A stretch of 9,334 nucleotides of DNA from Chloroflexota bacterium (lineage in GTDB: Bacteria; Chloroflexota; Anaerolineae; J102), in the NCBI GenBank assembly GCA_013152695.1, contig JAADFV010000078.1:1-9334 (forward strand). Reading direction: 5' to 3'. How positions within the stretch are numbered: the stretch's first letter is position 1; every line of letters starts with the position of its first letter. Positions 4,518-9,334 of this stretch are shown here, one piece after another. The notes under the pieces are model-generated. The model was not told where the DNA came from and ran no database searches. It saw nothing but the letters and a program-made list of their open reading frames with translations. A program made the translations under genes and the position numbers.

Positions 4518-5918
4518 ATGAATACAGAAAACGATCAGATACCCACGCGGCCAAAAAAGCGTAATTGGGCACCCTACCTGCTGATTTTGCCCTCGGTGAT
4601 TTATCTGGTCTTATTTTTCGCCTGGCCCATGGCCCGAGGTTTGGGTCTGGCTGTTTGGAATCCAGCAGCAGCACTCACCCTGAGAGCTGAACCCAACCTG
4701 AAAAGTGCCATAATCGGACGCTTACCTCAGGGTGCCCCTGTCGAACTACTGGAACGGCAGGGCAATATCATCACCCCCGAAGAGCTGGCCAAGCAAAGCA
4801 ACCTCATCACCGAAGTTTGGTTTCAGGTAGAAGGCAAAGATGCGGCCGGGCAAACCGTAACAGGCTGGGCACCAGAAAGCCGTATTCGTGTGCGCGCTAA
4901 GGACGCCGAGGGCACCCCAACAGGGGGAACAGTACGGCCCAAACTGGGCAACACCGCCAACCCCCTCACAGATCTCTACGCCGAACCTAATGACAGCAGT
5001 GAAGTTGTAGGCCAGCTAGAACCGCGTGCACAAGTGACCATTCTCAAACCCGTAACCCTCGAAGCCTGGTTTCGCGTGCGGGGCGAAAACAAGGGAGAGG
5101 TCATCGAAGGCTGGGCGCAGTCCCGCTATCTCCAGGTCTTCAAGAATAAAACTGAAGGTCGTGTGAATCGTGGAAATGCCGGCGAAATCACGAGCGAATA
5201 CATCGAGACAATGCTCAACGACCGCTTCTTCAAACCGGCGTTGCTGACAACCTTTTTGCTCACGATCCTCATCATTCCCTTCCAGTTAGTCCTGGCCATC
5301 ATTATGGCGCTGGTTATCCAGGCGCGACTCAAGGGAAGCTCGATCTTCCTCTACATTTTTGCCATCCCCCTCGCTATCTCTGATCTGGCGGGAGGTATCA
5401 TTTGGTTTGCCATTTTCACCCAGCACGGCTTGCTGAACTCCATTTTGCAAGGATTGGGCCTGATTCAACTACCAATCACCTTTCTTTCTGCCGACAAACG
5501 GTATTGGATCATCATTGCCATTTGGCTGGCTGAAGTGTGGCGGGCAACAGCCCTTGTCATGATTATCGTCGTTTCAGGCTTGCAGGCGATTTCGCAGGAA
5601 GTGTTGGAAGCGGCGGAGCTGTTCGGCGCCACCCTTTGGGAACGTGTGCGTTACATCATCTTACCCCTCTTACGACCCAGTTTACAGGTTGCGCTGATCT
5701 TGCGCACGATTTTTGCCATCCAGATATTCGCCGTGGTTGTCGCCCTTAGCGGCGGCGATGTCGTGACATCTCTCGCCCATGAGACCTACCGGCAATACAG
5801 CATATTGCGTAATCCCAATGTTGCAGCCGTCTATGCTGTCTTTATTTTGTTTATTTCCATGGCGATTGCGGCCATTTACTTACGTACCATCCGATCCCAG
5901 GAGGAGCTAGAAACATGA
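4518..5918 (+). CDS. MalF/UgpA-type sugar permease with inserted SH3b-like pair
   Basis: This inner subunit of the ABC importer has 466 residues, against about 290-310 for a six-helix relative. TM1 is at about residues 19-40 (APYLLILPSVIYLVLFFAWP). Residues 50-210 are a hydrophilic insertion resembling two SH3b domains. The normal family segment resumes at EYIETMLNDRFFKPALLTT (227-245), followed by TM2 (about 242-267) and the remaining helices. The EAA loop that docks with the ATPase is intact (E364-A365-A366, G370, and L382-P383). GAGG at 4506-4509 sits 8 nt before the ATG. The stop overlaps the next permease start (ATGA), so the two are translationally coupled. The insertion falls between core TM1 and TM2, on the outside of the membrane, where E. 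coli MalF has its P2 loop. The permease call is secure. The role of the insertion is inferred. Confidence 0.93.
   Translation: MNTENDQIPTRPKKRNWAPYLLILPSVIYLVLFFAWPMARGLGLAVWNPAAALTLRAEPNLKSAIIGRLPQGAPVELLERQGNIITPEELAKQSNLITEVWFQVEGKDAAGQTVTGWAPESRIRVRAKDAEGTPTGGTVRPKLGNTANPLTDLYAEPNDSSEVVGQLEPRAQVTILKPVTLEAWFRVRGENKGEVIEGWAQSRYLQVFKNKTEGRVNRGNAGEITSEYIETMLNDRFFKPALLTTFLLTILIIPFQLVLAIIMALVIQARLKGSSIFLYIFAIPLAISDLAGGIIWFAIFTQHGLLNSILQGLGLIQLPITFLSADKRYWIIIAIWLAEVWRATALVMIIVVSGLQAISQEVLEAAELFGATLWERVRYIILPLLRPSLQVALILRTIFAIQIFAVVVALSGGDVVTSLAHETYRQYSILRNPNVAAVYAVFILFISMAIAAIYLRTIRSQEELET
4674..4895 (+). other. SH3b-like domain 1 inside the permease
   Basis: Residues 53-126 read LTLRAEPNLKSAIIGRLPQGAPVELLER...VWFQVEG...GWAPESRIRV. 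This is the bacterial SH3 pattern: an LxLRxxPxxxSxxIGxLxxGxxVxxL opening, then a W-x-x-V strand, then GWxxxxxL/I. A spacer of about 20 residues (80-99) is longer than usual for the fold. SH3b domains typically bind peptidoglycan or peptides. Assignment is by pattern only. Confidence 0.75.
4959..5141 (+). other. SH3b-like domain 2 inside the permease
   Basis: Residues 148-208 repeat the pattern: NPLTDLYAEPNDSSEVVGQLEPRAQVTIL, then EAWFRVRG, then EGWAQSRYLQVF. It matches domain 1 block by block but is divergent in sequence and shorter in the middle. It is followed by a charged stretch (KNKTEGRVNRGN) leading back into the permease core. Confidence 0.75.
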
Positions 5919-6808
5919 GCGCCACGACCTCATCCGATCAATCTTCCGGTATCCAGTATTCGCCCGAAGCTCTGGCTGTACGTCGCCGCATGATTCGTCG
6001 CCGGCGGATCAGCCGTGCTTTGACCTACCTGGTGGGAATCTTGCTGGCACTTTGGGTCCTGATTCCCATTTACTTCATTGCTTCGATGGCGCTTACAAGC
6101 CCAGAAATGGTGCGTGCCTACCCCAAAAGCGTATTGCCCTTCATTCCCTTTTCTTTTGGCACGATGAAATTCTTCTTGAGTTCCAGCGGCATCATTCCCG
6201 GGCTCATCAACAGCATCGTCGTTGCCATCATTACCCTGGTACTCTCTACCCTCATCGCCGCGCCCGCCGGTTATGCCACCTCGCGTTACATCTTTCGAGG
6301 GCGTAATTTCTTCCGGATATCCATTCTCGCCGTGCGTGCTTTTCCCATCATCATCCTCGCCATTCCCCTCGCGGTCGTGTTCATCAATATGAACATCTAC
6401 GACAGTGTTTACAGCCTCGCTCTGATGCACACGGCCCTGACCTTGCCTACGACCATTCTCGTCATTGGCAGTGTCTTTGCCAGCGTCCCTTACGAGCTGG
6501 AAGAAGCAGCCAAAGTGTTCGGAAGCACGCCTTTTCAGGCCTTTCGCACCGTAGTTTTGCCCCTGGTTCTGCCGGGAATTGCTGCCGCTGCCATTTTTAC
6601 CTTTGTTATGTCCTGGAACGAAGTCTTTGCTGCCAGCATTCTCACTGTCAACAACCGTACCCTGCCCGCGCAGGTTTTCTTCACGCTCTCCGGGTCTCCC
6701 GAGCCCTACCAGTTTGCCGGTGCCTTCGCCATGATCGTTCCGGCTTTGATTTTCATCTTTGTCATCCGCCGCTATCTCTTCAACATGTGGGGACAAATCA
6801 GTAAATAG
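5915..6808 (+). CDS. MalG/UgpE-type sugar permease
   Basis: This second membrane subunit has 297 residues, normal for the family. A basic N-terminus (RRRMIRRRR, residues 23-31) precedes TM1 (about 35-60), and six hydrophobic segments follow. The EAA loop is clear at E197-A198-A199 with G203 and the downstream VLPLVLPG, and it would contact the ATPase. The ending (RRYLFNMWGQISK) is cytoplasmic, as in the family. Unlike its partner, it has no insertion. AGGAGG (5899-5904) lies 10 nt before the ATG, inside the upstream gene's last codons, and the start overlaps that gene's stop by 4 bp. It forms the heterodimeric pore with the 4518-5918 product. Confidence 0.95.
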   Translation: MSATTSSDQSSGIQYSPEALAVRRRMIRRRRISRALTYLVGILLALWVLIPIYFIASMALTSPEMVRAYPKSVLPFIPFSFGTMKFFLSSSGIIPGLINSIVVAIITLVLSTLIAAPAGYATSRYIFRGRNFFRISILAVRAFPIIILAIPLAVVFINMNIYDSVYSLALMHTALTLPTTILVIGSVFASVPYELEEAAKVFGSTPFQAFRTVVLPLVLPGIAAAAIFTFVMSWNEVFAASILTVNNRTLPAQVFFTLSGSPEPYQFAGAFAMIVPALIFIFVIRRYLFNMWGQISK

Positions 6809-6817
6809 GAGGAACTC

Positions 6818-7915
6818 ATGGCCGAAATCAAAATTGAACATGTAACCAAGACCTTTGGAAATTTTGTCGCCGTCGATGATGTGAGCTTAACCGTACACGA
6901 CCAGGAATTCGTCGTCCTGCTGGGGCCCAGCGGCTGTGGTAAAACCACGTTGTTGCGGGCAATTGCCGGTCTGGGCATGGCCGATAAAGGTCGGATCAGC
7001 ATCGGCGGCCGGGATGTGACCTATCTCTCGCCACGGGAACGCAACATCTCCATGGTGTTTCAGAGCTACGCCATTTTCCCCCACATGACAGTTTACGACA
7101 ATGTTGCCTTTGGCTTGAAGATGCACAAAGTGGATAAAGAGGAAATGGACCGGCGCGTGCGCCAGGCCGCGGAAATGCTCCATATCGAAACGATGCTCGA
7201 CCGCTATCCCAGTAAGATGAGCGGGGGACAGCGCCAGCGCGTGGCTGTAGCCCGAGCCATTGCCATGAAAACAGAGGTATTGCTGATGGATGAACCCCTC
7301 AGCAACCTGGATGCTTTGCTGCGCCTGGAAATGCGGGCGGAGCTCAAGCGTCTCCTCGCTGACATCAAAGCCACGACCATCTATGTCACCCATGATCAAA
7401 TCGAAGCTCTGAGCATGGGCGACCGCATTGCCGTCATGCGCGAAGGTAAGATTCTACAATGCGATCATCCCACAATCGTATACGATTTACCTGCCAATCA
7501 ATTCGTCGGGGGCTTTATCGGCAACCCGCCCATGAACTTTGTCGAAGGGCAGGTGCAGACGGAAAACGGTCGGGTCAAAGTGCGTATCGAGAACTTCAAG
7601 CTGGAACCGACGAGCGCAATGCAGCCCATTCTCCGCCCATACGACGGACGCTCCATCTTCATCGGTATTCGTGCCGAAAATATGGAGGCCCTGAACGAGC
7701 CAGCACCAGACACCTTCAAGGCTCAGGTACTGGTAGTCGAGCCTTTAGGCGCGCAGAACCTTCTCACGGTCAAATTGGGCAAGGATATCATCAAAGTCTC
7801 CACCCATCCCTCCTTCGAGACCGGGCGAAACAAGGATATCTGGTTGCGTTTCCCCGCCGACAAAATCCGCTGGGTCGACCGCGAGAGTGGTCGCGTTCTT
7901 TATCCTTCGACATAA
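6818..7915 (+). CDS. MalK/UgpC-type sugar-transporter ATPase
   Basis: This 365-residue cytoplasmic ATPase powers the importer. It has Walker A at 36-44 (GPSGCGKTT), a Q-loop at Q82, signature MSGGQ at 134-138 (Met in place of the usual Leu), Walker B LLMDE at 155-159 with catalytic E159, D-loop SNLD at 162-165, and the switch His at H192. Residues from about 240 to 365 form the C-terminal regulatory (TOBE/OB-fold) region typical of the MalK group, including the family's GIRAEN motif. All catalytic residues are present, so it should be active. AGGAGG (6807-6812) overlaps the upstream stop and lies 5 nt before the ATG, with only 9 bp between genes. Its place in the operon suggests a dedicated ATPase for these permeases. 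MalK-type subunits in other bacteria can also serve several transporters. Confidence 0.96.
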   Translation: MAEIKIEHVTKTFGNFVAVDDVSLTVHDQEFVVLLGPSGCGKTTLLRAIAGLGMADKGRISIGGRDVTYLSPRERNISMVFQSYAIFPHMTVYDNVAFGLKMHKVDKEEMDRRVRQAAEMLHIETMLDRYPSKMSGGQRQRVAVARAIAMKTEVLLMDEPLSNLDALLRLEMRAELKRLLADIKATTIYVTHDQIEALSMGDRIAVMREGKILQCDHPTIVYDLPANQFVGGFIGNPPMNFVEGQVQTENGRVKVRIENFKLEPTSAMQPILRPYDGRSIFIGIRAENMEALNEPAPDTFKAQVLVVEPLGAQNLLTVKLGKDIIKVSTHPSFETGRNKDIWLRFPADKIRWVDRESGRVLYPST

Positions 7916-7942
7916 CCATTCATCATGATCTACACTGCTTTT

Positions 7943-7960
7943 GGCCGCGAATCGCGCGCC
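7943..7960. repeat. GC-rich dyad before the mannosidase gene
   Basis: CGCGA (7946-7950), A, TCGCG (7952-7956) is a perfect 5-bp dyad. It extends to GGC/GCC outside with one unpaired C. It lies in the 62-bp gap between the ATPase stop and the mannosidase ATG, just upstream of TGAGG (7966-7970). It could be a protein site or a weak hairpin. No promoter is visible in the gap, so the mannosidase is probably co-transcribed with the transporter. Confidence 0.3.
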
Positions 7961-7977
7961 CCGTCTGAGGATATCTC

Positions 7978-9334
7978 ATGAAATCGGTGGTTCACATCAT
8001 CAATCATACCCACTGGGACCGAGAATGGTTCTTAACCTCGATTTATACCAACCCTTGGATTCCCAAGTTAATCGACACCGTGGAACGTCTCGCCGCAGAC
8101 AATCCTCATTACCAGTATCTCCTCGACGGGCAGACGCTAGTCATCGAAGATCTGCTAAAGCTGGCTCCCCATTATCGAGACAAAGTGGACAGGCTGATCA
8201 GTGCCGGCCATCTCATCATTGGCCCTTACTACTGCCAGCCCGACTGGCAGATCAGTGGCGGTGAATCTCTGATCAGAAACCTGCTCTACGGCCGTAAAGA
8301 TATGCAACAGCACCAGGGCCAACATCACACCGGCTGGTTGGTCGATACCTTCGGTCACATTTCGCAAGCCCCCCAATTGCATCGCTCATTTGCCTTGGAC
8401 GCGGTGTTCGTGTGGCGCGGTGTCCCTCAAATGGAGCCCTATTTCCGCTGGCAAGGCACCGATGGTCAGCACCTCATAGCCGTCAACCTGTTTGGTGGAT
8501 ATCGCAATCTTTACGGCATTACCCATGTGCCCGAAGTGGCGATCAAGCGGCTGGAAGCAGAAGTAAGCAAATTACGACCGTACTATCCTACCGGCGACAT
8601 CCCCCTCTTCGACGGTTATGATCTCGAACAAAATCCCGAAGACCCCGTGCGCTTCTACCGCCAGCATGTTTCCGAGATTCCCGACCATATTCAAATCAAG
8701 GAGTCGTCGCCAGGAGATTTCGCCCAGGAAATAAGCAAGCGGGTGAAACGTCTCCCCACCATTAGCGGCGAGCTGAACTCCGGTAAATATGGTGCCGTAT
8801 TTCCCGGTACCTTGTCCACGAGAACCTATCTCAAGGTGATGAATCGGGATTGTGAACATGCCCTGTACACGTTATGTGAACCACTGGCCGCTTTGGCCAG
8901 CTTGAAAGGTCGCCTCTATCAGTCGCAGCAGTACGAATCCTGGGCACGTGCTTTGCTCCAGAACACCATTCATGACTGCATTTGTGGGGTGAGCATCGAC
9001 CAAGTCCATGAAAAAATGGAATGGAGCTATCGCGAAATCTATCAAGCTGTGAAGAAAGATGTCGGCACATCCCTGCGCTATATCCTGCATGACTTCGCCG
9101 CAGGAATGTATGCGGTCAGCACCAATCCCTTTAACTACGAGGGGTATCAGGTGGTGGGGGACAGGGGTTACCATGTGCAAAGCCACGGTATCGGTGTTTG
9201 GCAAATAAGCGATTCATACCTGATCGAGCGTCCCCAGCAGCCTGTGAGCGAAGAGGTAGGGGACACCTATTCGGATGAAGCAGGCGAACGCCGTGCCATT
9301 TGCCAGGCTGCCGGCCCCCTGATCATCGAAGAAA
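7978..9334 (+). CDS. GH38 alpha-mannosidase (3' truncated by window end)
   Basis: The first 452 codons of a glycoside hydrolase family 38 enzyme, which hydrolyses terminal alpha-mannosyl linkages by a zinc-dependent retaining mechanism. The opening IINHTHWDREW supplies zinc ligands H12 and D14. The nucleophile motif VDTFGH gives D123 (also a zinc ligand), and NTIHD gives H332 as the fourth ligand. D212 or D215 in FDGYD is the likely acid/base region. After about residue 260 comes the helical middle domain (GELNSGKY, then LEPLAALAS-like sequence). Overall layout recalls E. coli MngB (mannosylglycerate hydrolase) more than Golgi enzymes, but the substrate is not settled. There is no signal peptide, so it acts in the cytoplasm on imported sugar. 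A stop at 7966 rules out starts before 7969, and TGAGG precedes the ATG by 7 nt. Relatives are about 800-900 residues, so roughly half is missing. Confidence 0.93.
   Translation, partial: MKSVVHIINHTHWDREWFLTSIYTNPWIPKLIDTVERLAADNPHYQYLLDGQTLVIEDLLKLAPHYRDKVDRLISAGHLIIGPYYCQPDWQISGGESLIRNLLYGRKDMQQHQGQHHTGWLVDTFGHISQAPQLHRSFALDAVFVWRGVPQMEPYFRWQGTDGQHLIAVNLFGGYRNLYGITHVPEVAIKRLEAEVSKLRPYYPTGDIPLFDGYDLEQNPEDPVRFYRQHVSEIPDHIQIKESSPGDFAQEISKRVKRLPTISGELNSGKYGAVFPGTLSTRTYLKVMNRDCEHALYTLCEPLAALASLKGRLYQSQQYESWARALLQNTIHDCICGVSIDQVHEKMEWSYREIYQAVKKDVGTSLRYILHDFAAGMYAVSTNPFNYEGYQVVGDRGYHVQSHGIGVWQISDSYLIERPQQPVSEEVGDTYSDEAGERRAICQAAGPLIIEE

Noticed and set aside
5930..6841. Reverse-strand 303-codon open frame opposite the second permease
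   Set aside because: Composition is Gly/Asp/Asn/Glu-rich with no family features, and it lies fully antisense to a well-supported permease with an intact EAA loop.

Overview
The window holds a sugar-import and hydrolysis locus, with all genes on the + strand. It most likely comes from a member of the Chloroflexota (Anaerolineae/Caldilineae-like). This rests on overall style: a lipoprotein with an LAAC-GGG lipobox followed by an Ala/Pro/Thr/Glu tether with repeated TEAP, a moderately high GC content, and Shine-Dalgarno-led operons. No rRNA or marker gene is present to prove it.

Layout. Bases 1-298 are non-coding and carry two related, decayed intergenic repeat copies and a bulged hairpin. Bases 299-489 form a promoter and leader, with a near-consensus sigma-70-type promoter (TTGACA, 17 bp, TATTAT), an AT-rich dyad, a CG-centred near-palindrome that could be an operator, and a 10-bp inverted repeat. 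A LacI-family regulator follows (490-1554). After a 246-bp gap comes one very large lipoprotein gene (1801-4419) that encodes two complete, about 92% identical sugar-binding domains in tandem behind a single lipid anchor. A strong 16-bp stem-loop (4461-4496) separates it from two permease genes (4518-5918 and 5915-6808, overlapping by ATGA) and a MalK/UgpC-type ATPase (6818-7915). A GH38 alpha-mannosidase starts at 7978 and runs off the window end.

How the parts fit. The binding protein captures a sugar outside the cell, the two permeases and the ATPase import it, and the signal-less cytoplasmic GH38 enzyme would cleave alpha-mannosyl linkages. The LacI regulator probably senses the sugar and controls the locus. 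The substrate is therefore probably an alpha-mannoside (manno-oligosaccharide or a mannosylglycerate-like compound). This is inferred from the neighbourhood and not shown by the transporter sequences.

The most unusual features are structural. (1) The binding protein is an exact in-frame tandem duplication: two 402-residue units, no indels, a 9-residue linker, and strongly uneven divergence that suggests gene conversion. (2) The MalF-like permease carries about 160 extra residues that look like two SH3b-type domains. They are inserted between core TM1 and TM2, the same topological position as the P2 loop of E. coli MalF, which contacts the maltose-binding protein. Together these suggest a transporter with a doubled binding protein and a doubled, unrelated docking module on one permease.
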